Assembly (NCBI GenBank): GCA_963556255.1
Contig: OY744617.1
Span: 22,734,668-22,798,667, forward strand
Reading direction: 5' to 3'
Length of the DNA stretch: 64,000 nt
Source of the DNA: Allolobophora icterica
Taxonomy: Eukaryota; Annelida; Clitellata; Crassiclitellata; Lumbricidae
Positions 35,901 to 47,814 of this stretch are shown piece by piece (the stretch's first letter is position 1; each line of letters opens with the position of its first letter). The notes under the pieces were generated by a model. It ran no database searches and was not told the origin of the DNA. It was given only the letters and a program-made list of their open reading frames with translations. Position numbers and translations under genes: made by a program.

Positions 35901-38900
35901 GATGTTTCTTTCTTGCATGTCGCATTCTTCTGCAATTTGCCTTGGACCGGCCGACAAAAGACTCTGTGTTGCAAAAATTACAACTACAAGTCCTCGTCCA
36001 CTGAACAATCAACTAAGGAAACTGCAGCAGTGGGAGCTCAGGATACAGAAACAGGAGGAAATTGGTAGATAGCGAAAGAGAATCATGTTGAAAGAAGGAA
36101 CTGGAATGTTAATCTTGGAAGATAATGGGCAGCGCCTTGCATGGCTGCCAAACTGTGTGTTTAATTAAGACCTTGATTGTACTGTCATGTAACTCATGTT
36201 TCAATGTAATCTTACAGCGTACTTGTCAGTTTGAATTAATAGAGAAGATTATTATTATTATTATTATAATGGGCAAAGTGTCATAACAGCCAGTAATGTT
36301 GTCTAGTGCAGCGGTTCTTAAAGTGGTCACCTGTCCGTGAAAGTCCTTATAACGTCATAATTTTTCAACCTATTCGCGAAAATATATAATATTTCAAACG
36401 TATTTTAATTAAAATCAGCAATCATTGACAAAACCCATGAATACCCATACTTTATGTACGTATCCCCAAAGTTGCGATCCCGCGCTTACCATTAGTTGTC
36501 CACGAAAAACAGCATAAAGATGGTGCCGGTCCCTAGCTTTAAAAAGTTTAAGAACCACTGGTCTAGTGAACTAGACAACAGAAAAGTGGTGATGACAAAT
36601 GACAATGATGATGATCAAAAAACAACTGAACAAAAGTGGTTGCCTTCATGCGTTTAAAAATTTCATCTTTGCCAAATCTGTAGTTCTTTTTGATCTCATC
36701 ATTGGCTGATGTACGAGACATGCTTTAACCCTTTAATGATGAGCGTGTAATAAAATGCATGGAAAACTAATCCCTCTTGTTGTTAAAGGATTAAGATAAC
36801 CTTAGATGCACCTCATTAGATCTGTTACATAGCCTTGTTCCAGTGCCTCAGAGAGGTTACTGAAAGGTATGATACAGATGTTCAGACACACACATACTTA
36901 TACATACATACATACTAAAACACATAAATACATACATACATACTCATACATACATGCATACTTATACATACATTCATACTTATACATACATACATAGTAC
37001 ATACTTACACATACCTATGCAGGTACATAGATAACAGGAGCTATATTAAGTGTCTGGGTAACTAACTAAATAAAATCACAATAAGGATAACGATGGAATT
37101 TGCTGGGTAGCTGCCCCACACAACAACCACCACCTCTGTTTTGAACTGGACATGCAATATTGGAAGTTCTATGATTATTCTCATTGATTCAATATCAATA
37201 TAAGGACCAGTCACTGTAAACTTGTTTGATTCATTTCGCTTGTTATTTATCATCCTCAACATGGTACACCGTGCATATGATATGAAATCTAAACCATGGA
37301 TAGGATTTTGTTGGCTGGTTTAAGTGAGACTGCTAGTCAAGCTTGCCCTATGATGGTCACTGTATAAAGACGATAAGTAAGACCTTCATGCAAACTTACG
37401 TGCCTTGATCATTACCGTATTTACCAGCACCAGTCCATTCTGAATGCCGCTACCCATTTGATTAACACTGCCCTGCAAATGACTATAAGTGAAAAGGAGT
37501 TTTGAGAAGCTCACAGCAAGAAAGGTGCAAAATTTTCAGATACACATGTGCACAATGAAGAATGTGACAAAGATGACAATGATCATAACAATGCTGCTGT
37601 ACCTTTTGGAATAACCCTGAACCCCTGAGGAGATGGTGATGCGTGAGGAGGAAGGAGAGACGATGGTGATGACGACAACATTGAGTGATCAGCCAATCCA
37701 GCAGCTTCATCTCCACCACTGGCATCAGGACAAGTGATCTGGGCATCGGCAGTTTTCGACCGTTTTGTCTTCTTCGACGGGAACTCATGCAGAGATGCCG
37801 GTGATTCACTAAAACCTAAAAGAAATTAACCAAATAATCGTCTTAAGAAAGAAAACAGGTTTTATGCTGCACAAATAAACACTTAACAGCAACAATTATA
37901 AGTTATTTATTTATCTATTTTATGTAGCCCAGGCACCTTGCAACAACACATTCATTTATTATCGACGATGATTGTAAGAAATTTGGTCCTCTTGGATTGT
38001 GACAGTACACTTACACGTGTTTATAATGAAATTAGCTAGGTATAATTTATTTAGACATACAAAAGACCAGTTTACAGTCCTGCCAGGTATCCTACATAAG
38101 TACTGTAAGATCTAACAGGTATTTATTTCATAGATTACAGATGAAAACAACCGTAAACCAATACATACTGGAAGCACTTCTTCTTTTTTCTGGCGGTTGG
38201 GTCAGAGGGTCGTCTATTTTGTCCTCCGGGTGATAATACTTTATGTGATACTGAACAAGGGTTGAATTGCGAAAAACTTTGTTGCAGTCCGAGTGAGGAC
38301 ACTTGAGCTTCGTCCCCAGTTCGACTTCGGCTTTGCTATCAACTGGCACGGCTAAGAAAAATTGAAAAGACAAGATCATGTGCCATCAATTAAATCCAAC
38401 AACTACCACAGCATAAGTAATGCAACGTCTATATATACATACAAATATCTATACACATACCTAAATATACATATACATACATACATATATAGACATACAC
38501 ATATGTCTAAATGTCCCCATATGTGATGAAGGGTTTAACACTAACTGCAGAACCCTACTGCTTTATTCTAGCTTGGAACACATTCAGACCTTTCTGCGTC
38601 CTGAGGTAGTCTGAGGCAGAGTTCTGCAGCATCATAGGCAGCAGAAAATGGGATTTTTTGACGTAGCTAGCTCATCCACTTTAGTTTCGTAATGCAATGT
38701 GGCTGTAAACAAACATATCTCTCAACTGAAATGGCAACTCTTGTCTGACTTAAGCACCTAGAAATACTAGGCTGAGCACATGCTGTATCGGCAAGTCAGC
38801 CGAAAATTGCAACAGTCATGACCCAAATCTTTAAGGAGTGTGGTTATGGATTTGCTAGAGTTCATTACGTAGGCAGGTTTAGAACACATCAAACATTAAA

Positions 38901-41900
38901 TTGCATTATTTCTTCTTCGCAAGCTAATTGATCTTTCTTTGTTGTGCAGAAGTCCCCAAACAGTAAATTCAGAACAGTTTCATATCAGCACAGTTCATAT
39001 CACAAGATTAGTTACTGTGTTGATTCACTACTAAAATTCAGACTGAGGCTGCAGACTTCACCGCTCTAGGCACATAATCAGTAACAAGTGTTCTGAACAA
39101 ATGGAATTCCTGGCCAACAATTAGTCTAATTAGAATGATCCAGAGTGGTAATCAAATGAGGGTTTTTGTTTATTATTCTAAGGTGATATTTAAGAATTTA
39201 GTGACTTAGACAGAACGGCCTAAAGGGTCACAGAATAGGGTGTAACTTACCAGGAGAAGAAGGCACCGTCTTTTTCAACTTTCCATGCACCGTCTTCACA
39301 TGAATCAATCTCTGTAGGACAGACCAAATACAATACAAGAAAACATTTCAATTATACGATGCACTTGTCACAACAGCTCACGAGGATCTCTTCAAAGCCC
39401 ACAACAGAAGTAGTCGGAACCAATACGTGGAATCACACATATACGTATTTCACCTTCACTACTGCGACCAAAGCAGTCACTTTATTAGTTAAGCTAACAA
39501 CTGGTGATGGTGTGTCTCAAGGCTGGCTTTGTATCAACCTTCGTGGCCTCAACCTCGTAACATGTGGCCTCAGCCCTATGGCACTGCAACTTGTGGCATC
39601 TAGATTAGATCAGATAATCTAGATAAGCTTAGATAATAGATATTCTAAATAAGATTAGATAATCTAGATAAGCTCAGATATTCTAAATAAGATTAGATAT
39701 TCTAGATAAGGCTAGATGATCTTTACCCGTTTCACAGGTGAGCTATCAGAAGCCACATCTTCTGTTGACTGTTGCTGCTGCTGCAGGTGTTCAATGCCAG
39801 TCTTCTCATCTTTAATGTCTTGGTCATCCATCGTTACTTCAACAGCTGAACATTGTTCCTCTCCAGCAACTGAAACAGTTTCTTTCTTACAAGCGACATC
39901 ATTCTCATCTTCCAGTGACGTCGAAAGACTCGAGAGGCAACGTTTAACTCTCACACAGCAACCACGCACTTTTCGATTTGTCTTTAACTTCTCTTCTGTA
40001 GACGCACCTATGGAATTATAACGTAATTTTCCCTCATACACATCAACAGGAACTGGATGTGACTGGCAATAAGTGGATTAAACAATTGTAACATGTAAAA
40101 TTTACTTTTTTGACAGCTAGCTTATAGGCAGTGCTTTGTGAGCTACTTAATCCCTTGGCTGCTGTATTGATGTGTGGGCTCGTCATGAATTACCTGGATG
40201 CCATGCGTGTTATGATGACGAGTGATGCTCATCACCACTGTGCATAGCGTGTCATTGCAGGCAATAATTATTATTCTCACACTAGGCTAGCTGAAGTCAG
40301 TAAAACATTCTGTGTTGCTTGTTTAGCTTTTGTAGCAGCTCAAAGTGCTCAACTGTTGAGAAATCGTTGATGAATTCTTGGCATTTTATCCTTAAAAATA
40401 ATGACTGCAAAACATTTTAATAAAGAGCAAATACTTTGACAATTAGAAAAGGTGATATCATTCCAACAAAATCTAGCGACACATAGCTTAGCGTGGCTAA
40501 ATCTGGAATCGATTCAACATGGAGCATACTCAGTAAAACTGGTACCGAGCATTCTCGGTACCTGTGCTCAAGACTCATTGCTCCCCTCTGTTGCTGACTG
40601 CCTCCGCTGTTCTTCTAAACTGAAACTTAACCTATGACCCTAGTGACTTCCTGAGATAAGCCGCTATATTAAGTGTCTGAATACAAACGTACATTCATGG
40701 TAGTGATATTATACTAATGCTACTGATATAAATAATAATAGTTTAAATTTCAACCAAGCCAGCTGATAGTTTTGGTACCGGTAAGAGAAGTGTCTCTGCT
40801 GGCTCCATCTGGTGACGCATATCTAGTTCTCTTTCCAGTCGATTCTTCCGGCCGGATGCCACTCCCAATGGAAGACTACAAAAAAACACAGAAACTGCAA
40901 CCATCCAGCATCACTGATAATTAATTATATACAGTCCAGCTGCAATTATTTGTCTCGAAACAAACTCTGAATAATGACTTGAAATTTATTGCACAGCCTT
41001 TAAAATAATATTGAAAAGGTGCCGCATATCAACAAATGTCACACTACAGTCTATCTATCTATCTATCTATCTGTACTGAACCTCTACAGCGCCCCTTCAA
41101 GAAATCTACTCAGTGGCGCTCCCGACCCAGGCCCGGTCAAAAAGAAAGGCCTTAAGAAGGCCATAGAAAGTACCTGAGAGGTCTCTAGGATGAGAGCGAA
41201 GGGAGAGAGGGAGGTCATTCCAAGCGGTAGAACCCACCACGGAGAATGCCCTACACTGTGCCTTAGCAGTACGTGCATAGGGGACAGCAAAATCACCCCG
41301 GGAGGCCGAGCTCAAGGCACGGCGCCCCGCACAAGCGGAAGTTAAAGTAAAGAGCTCGCAGAGGTAGGCCGGGGCCCGCCCTAGGACACAATGCCACATC
41401 ATGGTAGAGACCCTGTAATGAATGCGATGCTGGACAGGAAGCCAATGGAGAACGTCTCGCATAAATTCAGAGACAGTCTCTGTCTACGGTCAAAATTTTA
41501 TCAGTATAGCAAAATTTACGATTCTGTCATGGTAACTTGTCTTGAACCTTCCTCCAGCTAATTAGCTGTTCATCAAAGAAGGCTTTATCATGTAATCTTA
41601 CTACGTCCTTGTCAGTTTGAATTTAATAAACGAATATTATTATTATCATCATCAGGCTTTTGAAATCTATTATTGCTTAGAAGTCTTGAGACAAAACAGA
41701 AACTTTAAAGAGTAGGTCGAACGAACAGAAAAAGCAACAACACCTTGTTCTCTTTGCATTCATTTTTAGTTAAGTAGGAACGCACCAAAGGAGGCTTCAT
41801 GTCGACGTTGATGGACTGAACGGTTTTCTTTACACCATCTTCATACATGACTTCATACGACCCTTTAAAACAATTGGCCAGCTCACACGTATAAGACTTA

Positions 41901-44900
41901 AACTTAAATGAATCGAACGATTTCTCCATAACCTACACAGTTGTATTACAAGTCTTTGTTTAGGCAAGGGGGCTCATTACAATAGGCTACTTGAGGGATG
42001 GGTTGTAATGTTGTAATGCTTCTGTCAATCAAAATACCTGCTGCTCCAATGACATTCAGTCTAAGGGTTCATCATCCTTATAATGTTTTGATTGACAGAA
42101 GCATTACAATTTTTATAACACCACTATCTAATTACAATGGCATCAACTGCAGCCACTAAGTGATGGCAAGTTCAAAACTTGGACATCCCTACATGGACCA
42201 ACTACCTAAATCTTTGAGGAGGCTCTAGAACCTGCAAACTCTGCATTACACAGGAAATGCTCAACTAGCTTACTTTTTCAAAATATTCATGAACCTGTGG
42301 TTGAGATTATGCCACCACATTTCAATAAAACAACTCCGCCTTTCAGAAACACTCTTTCTCGCTGTTTATGTGAAACAAAAATGGGACAAATCTCCTAAAA
42401 GAAAATACACAGAATCGCAAATACACACCATTTGCATTCACGGCAACAATTTTTGCTGGATACATTCGACAGTCTGACCAACGCGCATAGACATTTTCTC
42501 CAACTTTGTATACCTAGAACAGAAAAAGGCTCATACATACACTGTCACCCAACCCAGAGCTTGATTTGGTGACATCCTTGACCTTAGTTATCAATCATTG
42601 AAATAGCCTGATTAGAGCATTTTGTGCAAAAAATCAGGTATAGCCTCCTAGACAAGGCAAGTCAAGAGATTAGACCCAAAGAACATCTACGGTTCAGCCA
42701 TTAATCAGCACAATCTGTTAGAAGTAATCATATTATTACATTGATTACATTGTTTCAGTATACTCGTTTAGTCAGCATCCATATTTTTTCTCAAAAGGCA
42801 GGAATTTCTGGCACTGTCACCAGTAGGGCTGCCAAAAATCTTAGTAAAATGCAACCTGGGTGCCTGACCCTAATCTGAATGGGTACCCAAAAGGCCCTCA
42901 GTCAGCACTCAAACACTGATTGATAACTGTCGCTGACCATTGCCAGATGCAGGTTAGCTTGCTTGGGGAAACAGATTTCCAGAGGGTTGCAATGTTCTGG
43001 CAGCCATTCATGGATTTGTCTGAGAGGTGCCAGAATATAACCAAGAGGGATGTGGCAGCCACCTGTCATACACACCTATGGCTAAATCTGCCACTGTCAG
43101 TGATGTGGACACCTCCCACCCAGAGGCAGATTTCACTATGGGCGTGGAGGGGCAGCTCACCCCAGTGCCCCTCTTGGTTTTATCCTGACATCCTTCAGAC
43201 CACGCCCATGCATGGTGGACTGCTACAACGTTGTGCTCCTCTTGAAATAACCTTGCCCCATGCAAGCAATCTTGGAACGGCCACTGCTCCCATCACACAT
43301 GCCTTGGCTTCACAGGCAACAGCCAACTACCAGTATTAAACTAATAGACTAGAATGCTGTCCAACCTTTTCAACACCTCGGGCCACCAAAAACTTATTGT
43401 TGAAGCCGAGGGCCGCACCAGTAAACTCAAAAGCAACGACTAAAATTTATTGAAAATTATTAACTGTATTAAAATTTATTACGACAATAATTATGCAATA
43501 ATCACTGAACAATAAATAGCATGTAGCCTATGTTTGGCATGCTTTATAAATAGCTCAGCGCCAAAAACTATATCAATAAACATTGAAGCACGTTTTAGTG
43601 AGATATTTGGCTTTGAATTGTGCTTGCAATTTTTTGCGGCTGGTCTTCAGCATGGGCGGGCCATTTAAAATCAGCCTGCAGGCCACATGCCTCATGTTGG
43701 ACAGCATGGCGTTAGACCGTAACTGTAATTACGGGTAAACAATTGCATTATGTTGAAAGCATTAGGCTTCTTCGGTCAGGTTTCAGGTATTGATTTAACG
43801 GCCCGACTCAACCATTCTAACAGGTACACCATAACCTACAGCATAAACCATTTTCACAAGGAAACTTGAAAGAAAAAAAAACACATGAATTGACAAGTCT
43901 ACCAACTGGCTTTGACTTTGGTGATGTCTTGTTTTGATTTCTTTCTGATTTCTTTCGCCGATCCGAATGTCTAGTGAGAGGTCTCAATCGGGCACTGTCC
44001 ATCTTGACCCACTCATCATAACGTTGGTTCCAGCCGTCGAAATGAATCAGAACAGTATTGTCACGGTCATCAATGTTAATGATCTTGGCTGAGTACCTAA
44101 CATACAGTACAAATTGACATTAAAATTGTAGCTGATACCTTGTCTAGTCTTGTCACATGGCTGCGAATGCAACATAAAAATCACATTAAAAATTATTACT
44201 ATTATCTTACCTAATCTCAAAACTGTTTCTCCTATCAATATGCTTCTTCAACCAGGAGAAGCAAGCAACCAGAAGTGTGCACTTCTGCACAACTTTGCAT
44301 GCATTACAATTAGTTATTTTTTAAACAGATTCAATAGATGCTTCCAGTGAAGTGAAAACACTGCATGTTCTCATTATCTGAGAGGTCAGATACCACACAG
44401 CTTGCAGGCAAGCCACTTCACTTATTTAGTTATTGCACTGATTATACATGCAATGTCAATAAAACTGAATCCAAGATGCAAGATGTGCAAACAACTTGTT
44501 CAGGGTCGTTACACAGAGTCCATTCAAGAATTCTAAAATGGTGCTCAAGAAGAAGAAATACAGAAGGCCTGTGGCTGTCTAAACTACTCGTAAGTAATAA
44601 AACTACATCTGAAACCAATAAAGAAATACCAATTGTTCATGAAGTCCTTGGCCTCCAGTCTGCTGCCAAGCTGCCAAACAAATCCTGGTCGGCTGGGTCT
44701 TCCTCCACTTTCCGACGCTGCTCTTCCATGTCCTGCTCCATCTCCTCCATGTCCTGCGCCATCTCCTCCATGTCCTGTGCCATCTTCTCCATGTCCTGTG
44801 CCATCTCCTCCATGTCCTGCTCCTTCTCCTCCTTGACCCGCTCCTTCTCTACGTCCTGTGCTTTCTCCGCCCAGACCTGCTCCTCTTTCACTTCCTACTC

Positions 44901-45196
44901 CTCCTCCTCTGCCTCTTACTCCTCCTCCATGCCTCGTTCTTTCTCCCACTCGTTCCCTTCCTCTTCTTCCTCCTCCATGTCTTCTGTCCCTTTGTCCTCG
45001 TCTTTGTCTTCCACCATCCCTTTGCCGTCCTCCTTCTCCACCTCTAAGCGCTGCTCCTTTTCCCACTCCTGCTGCTCCTTCTGCTTCCTCTTCTCCTTCA
45101 GCTGCTCTGTGGCTGGATTTCGGTTTGCCTGCAGATTCTTCCACTAGTTTCCCAGCAGCTGCAGACGACATCCTGCGAGTGATGCTGCAGGCTGAC
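29963..45196 (-). CDS. PHF20: PHF20/PHF20L1-family methyl-lysine reader (PHD finger protein 20-like)
   Basis: Chromatin reader; vertebrate PHF20 binds dimethyl-lysine and belongs to the MOF-NSL acetyltransferase complex. Exons (minus): 44630-44670 or -45196, 43903/43907-44096, 42429-42513, 41744-41862, 40779-40875, 39727-40007, 39251-39311, 38169-38351, 37603-37815, 35812-35963, 34671-34770, 33944-34163, 32082-32742, 31201-31357, 29963-30093. Domains in order: Tudor 1 ([14 protein letters not shown], then [20 protein letters not shown]); Tudor 2 ([34 protein letters not shown]); C2H2 finger ([14 protein letters not shown]...YHIKYYH); PHD finger split over two exons ([26 protein letters not shown]); [21 protein letters not shown]-terminus [20 protein letters not shown]. 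All align with PHF20. Phases agree except at the Tudor 1-2 junction (43907 donor or a missed exon). The 5' extension is uncertain. AATAAA (minus) lies at 29914. About 900-1,070 aa, similar to the family. Confidence 0.85.
30536..30779 (-). mobile_element. CORE-SINE with tRNA head
   Basis: On the minus strand a tRNA-like head (box A TGGCTCAGTGGTAAG, box B GGTTCGAATCC) is followed by GGACCTTGGGCAAGTCCTTCA, the conserved core of CORE-SINEs such as MIR. The tail CAGAGGTGCTCC...GGCGCTATAGAAATATCC copies the 3' tail of the local LINEs, ending in A/T-rich repeats. It sits in the last intron of the PHF20-like gene. Confidence 0.8.
31497..31600. repeat. 21-bp tandem repeat
   Basis: Four units of about CTACTTGTTGCCTTAAAACTG in a PHF20-like intron; a fifth isolated unit lies at about 31,754. 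Confidence 0.85.
31650..31915. repeat. Direct duplication, 159-bp offset
   Basis: TATAAARTCACCAATACAATACAATAAAAAGGATTGGA and the following 70 bp occur twice with a 159-bp offset. (CAATA)n is the LINE-type tail. Confidence 0.75.
33480..33975 (-). repeat. Minisatellite built from a PHF20-like exon end plus its 5' splice site
   Basis: Ten direct units of about 40/42 bp, alternating in two forms, plus one inverted unit near 33,531-33,550. Each unit copies the last codons of the exon at 33944-34163 and its donor: GCATCTTTGTTGCACGGTAAGTC against the true end GCATCTTTGTTGCAAG|GTAGGT. Seven or eight units keep a usable-looking GTAAGT, GTGAGT or GTAAAT. Confidence 0.9.
35013..35546 (+). other. Unrecognised 177-codon open frame in a PHF20-like intron
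   Basis: An open frame on the strand opposite the host gene, between the exons at 34770 and 35812. It starts [20 protein letters not shown] and has mixed, protein-like composition for its first 100 residues. I recognise no domain, and no promoter or splice site is evident. It may be a transposon remnant or chance. Confidence 0.25.
36309..36560. mobile_element. hAT element, TSD GTCTAGTG
   Basis: Ends CAGCGGTTCTTAAA / TTTAAGAACCACTG with exact GTCTAGTG copies (36301-36308, 36561-36568). The CAGNGGTTCTNAA terminus is a classic hAT end. Confidence 0.92.
36800..37010 (+). repeat. LINE 3' tail with (CATA)n microsatellite
   Basis: GAGAGGTTACTGAAAGGTATGATACAGATGTTCAGACAC resembles LINE 3' tails at 31,080 and is followed by about 120 bp of CATA/TACA repeats. 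Confidence 0.6.
39600..39720. repeat. AGATAATCTAGATAAG tandem repeat
   Basis: Degenerate units of TTAGATAATCTAGATAAGCT run right up to the splice donor of the PHF20-like exon at 39727. Confidence 0.8.
40590..40690 (+). mobile_element. LINE 3' tail remnant
   Basis: CCTGAGATAAGCCGCTATATTAAGTGTCTGAATAC matches the 3' tails of other LINE fragments here. It is very short. Confidence 0.5.
41050..41465 (-). mobile_element. CR1/L2-like LINE 3' fragment
   Basis: The minus strand encodes [41 protein letters not shown] and [14 protein letters not shown], an open reading frame of 118 codons, better kept than its relatives here. The 3' tail is GGGGCGCTGTAGAGG plus (ATAG)n. Confidence 0.85.
42011..42109. 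repeat. Foldback element with 24-bp perfect inverted repeats
   Basis: TTGTAATGCTTCTGTCAATC... (42011-42034) is the exact reverse complement of 42086-42109, with 51 bp between. It lies in a PHF20-like intron. No clear target duplication. Confidence 0.8.
43355..43706. mobile_element. hAT-like element
   Basis: Ends TGCTGTCCAACCT and ATGTTGGACAGCA are inverted, with GGGCCACCAAAAAC / GGCCATTTAAAAT subterminal parts. No 8-bp duplication remains visible. Confidence 0.65.
44690..44860 (-). repeat. 21-bp coding minisatellite
   Basis: Five or more units of CAGGACATGGAGGAGATGGCG on the minus strand, in the possible 5' extension of the first Tudor exon of the PHF20-like gene. In the Tudor frame each unit reads AGHGGDG; in the next frame it reads QDMEEMA, a heptad. 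Confidence 0.85.
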
Positions 45197-45344
45197 CTAA
45201 AATTATTCATTTACAGATCACGACAATATAAAAACAAAACACTGAATAATGGTGCAACTTAGCCATTATTATGTTAACAATTAGCACGTGGTCGTGACAA
45301 AGCAGCTGTCTCAGAAAAAACTCAACTTGATCACACTTGTAATC

Positions 45345-45560
45345 GTAATTTTATATATCGCCTTTTCAATAGAGACTCATCAGAGGCACTCTCGACCTAA
45401 CACAGTGAAACCACGATCGAACAGAATGGTCTTCAATACCTTGCGGAAAAGAGGTAAAGAGTGACTGAGGAGTTCACGTCACAAGTTGGTAGGAAATTTA
45501 TTCCAGGAGGATGGGCCGACCACAGCAAAACTTTGTGAACTTGTTGTTTTACCACACTTC
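45345..45560 (-). mobile_element. LINE 3' fragment
   Basis: The minus strand shows the degraded LINE C-terminal end (TTTGCTGTGGTCGGCCCATCC, WNKFPTN) and the tail GAGTGCCTCTGATGAG...GGCGATATATAAAA. Confidence 0.6.
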
Positions 45561-45904
45561 TTGGTGGCATTGTCATCACAACAAAAAAGTACAGATCACT
45601 AACCGACCAATGTGAGTTTTTCTGAAACTCTGACCTGTAACCTTTTTGGTGAAAATTATTCCTACATTTGTTGCATGTTTTAAATCCATTGTTAACATTT
45701 ATCTGTTTGCCTAGATCAGTGCTTATACAGCACCCTTGTACCAGTTACAGATCTCATTCTTTTCTGTAAGCTACATTACCACACAGTGACCAGAACAGCA
45801 TAGGAACCGAGTTAAACAAAAAGACATTGTAAGAGTAATTAGAAACTAATAAACAATGCAATAAAACATTCTCCCAAGAAACATAAACTTGTACTACAAA
45901 CATA

Positions 45905-45999
45905 CGACCAGATGCTCTGACCAACCTAGGAGTCGATGCTGATCGTGAAGATGGATTTTCTTTCCTCTCAACAGCATCTGCATTTTGCTTTGCCTCCAT
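45905..45999 (-). CDS. Possible first coding exon of the PHF20-like gene
   Basis: An ATG at 45999 opens MEAKQNADAVERKENPSSRS followed by ASTPR, hydrophilic and upstream of the PHF20-like gene in the same orientation. A weak donor (CCTAG|GTTGGT) would put it in phase with the acceptor at 45197. It has no homologue that I recognise, and no TATA box is seen. Confidence 0.3.
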
Positions 46000-46954
46000 G
46001 TAATCTCCACAAATAAACACAATCAAAACCTTAACATCGGAACACAAAAGGAGTGAAATGATTACAAAAGGTAGAGGTAGCACAAGAAGCACAACTCCAG
46101 GGTGGCAACATTGTTTACAAGTAGGGCGACAGCAAACAGCCGTCTTAAGAATTACCCCTAGCACACGACTAAAGTACTGCTAGAATATTCTCCTGCTAAT
46201 TTCATCCCATTAAGATTTAACCTATATATAGATCTACATTTGTGTTGGTTTGGAGTTGTTTTAAAATGCGAGCTAGGGTAGGACATTAATTTTAACGCCA
46301 CTGATTTGGTTTAGCAAAATATAAAAACAGAGTTTCGTTTACAGACGTAATTTGTAGCGCCTGCGTACTTTTCTTTCTTATACGCACTTGCAGATCGTGT
46401 AATACAACAAATCCACAAATTTCATAGGATAAACAATCTGACACATTTTCATTCGAAACCAAAGATGTTGTTAAAATCTTTGTTCGAAACCAAAGATTTT
46501 AACAGGGAGGAAGATGGCGCACTTAAAGAAATTAGGCTTGCGCAGTGCGAATCAGGGCGCGCAAGTGCTTATGGTCTATTGACGGGACAAACAACGAGAA
46601 CTTCCTATACCTGCCATGTTAAAACCCGTCAGTTAAGAGTCGTTTTATACGAAAAGTATCGTAATATCCAATTCATAAAAATTTTTTATTGGTGGTACTT
46701 TATTCCAACTGTAGATATTTTTGATGCTTGTCAAATCAATCGCGTGGAATCGTGGTTTTGGATCATTTTAATAACACCTACAAGCATCACCGCATGGCAG
46801 CCACCACGTGGTTGGTAACAACTAAAAACGCATATTCAGGAGTTTCCATGTGCTTCTCCTGTGAGCCTCCAGAACTGGACTATAAAGATTCCAGCAAAAC
46901 CACATCTATTGCCAAGAATAGAACGAATGCTGAAAAAATAGAAAGTTCGGTACC

Positions 46955-47690
46955 ATGCCGCACTTTTGTGCAGCCTTTAATTGTGGCAATGCAAGTGGAA
47001 AAAATCTTGGAAATTCGTTTTTCTGCTTCCCAAAAGAAGCTGAACGGTAAGCGTACTGCATTATTAATACAGATTAATTCTTAACCAAAGTCTTGGCCAC
47101 AATTTCAGTACACTACAATAAACTTGTTAATTAGATATAAAAAGCAAGGGCTTTGCTATTTAATATTATAATAATCCCCTAAACAACGCCTGAGAACTGG
47201 CCATAGAAGTAAATATTCATGGGTCGGTGGCATATAGGAGTTTCACCTCATAGAGAAAGGTTAGGTCAGCATCGGTTTCATGTCAAGATCTGAAGGTCAA
47301 GCAGGCAGTTACGGGGGTCGTGTATAGAGTTGGATCATCTAGAGAGTTAAGGGGAAGAGCAGAAGTCAAAATAGGATTTGAGGAAGAGGTTCTTTAAGTT
47401 TTGAGTTGAAGACATGCTTATAGAGGTTGCAAAAGGTGTAGTTTGGTTTTTTCTTAGGCTGTGCACCAGATAATTTTGTAATTCTGACGGGAGTTTATTA
47501 TACATACCAGTAAGTATATGAACATTCATTCATAGGGCCATTTTTAATACAGATTTATGAACTGACATGACTTACAAGTATTACCCGGTATGTAACATAA
47601 AAATTTTATGTGTTAGGTGCAAGAAGTGGGTCATCAACACCAGGCGTGGGGACCTTGATAAGAAAGATCCAGCAGAATTACACAAGAACC
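46955..47690 (+). pseudogene. THAP-domain exons of the P-element-like transposase
   Basis: Exon 1 (46955-47046) encodes MPHFCAAFNCGNASGKNLGN then SFFCFPKEAER, the C2CH THAP zinc module start (Cx4C, then FxFP). After a GTAAGC donor, exon 2 from 47617 continues CKKWVINTRRGDLDKKDPAE and LHKNH. The final Cys-His part (CSxHF) is lost at about 47,690, where similarity switches to the opposite strand. THAP domains bind the transposon ends in P elements and their THAP9 relatives. Confidence 0.75.
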
Positions 47691-47814
47691 ACAACCCATC
47701 ATCTTTACTTTCTGAAGATGTACTTGGAACAGGCTCTGACACTACAGGAGAAGCTGATGTCGGATCAGAATGGTTTAGCAGAACAAAATCATCACCATTA
47801 ATACAATTTTTGCC

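Noticed and set aside
37400..37482. Possible PHF20-like exon with good splice sites (CTTATAG / GTAAGT)
   Set aside because: At 83 bp it breaks the frame between the exons at 37603 and 35812, which join directly in phase 1. Its only open frame does not fit the preceding phase.
44365..45262. Plus-strand open frames of 260 and 134 codons rich in Ser/Cys or Pro
   Set aside because: They are reverse-complement shadows of the 21-bp repeat and GAR-rich coding region of the PHF20-like gene.
46465..46818. 117-codon plus-strand frame
   Set aside because: It lies largely in the terminal inverted repeat of the P-element-like transposon and shows no domain.
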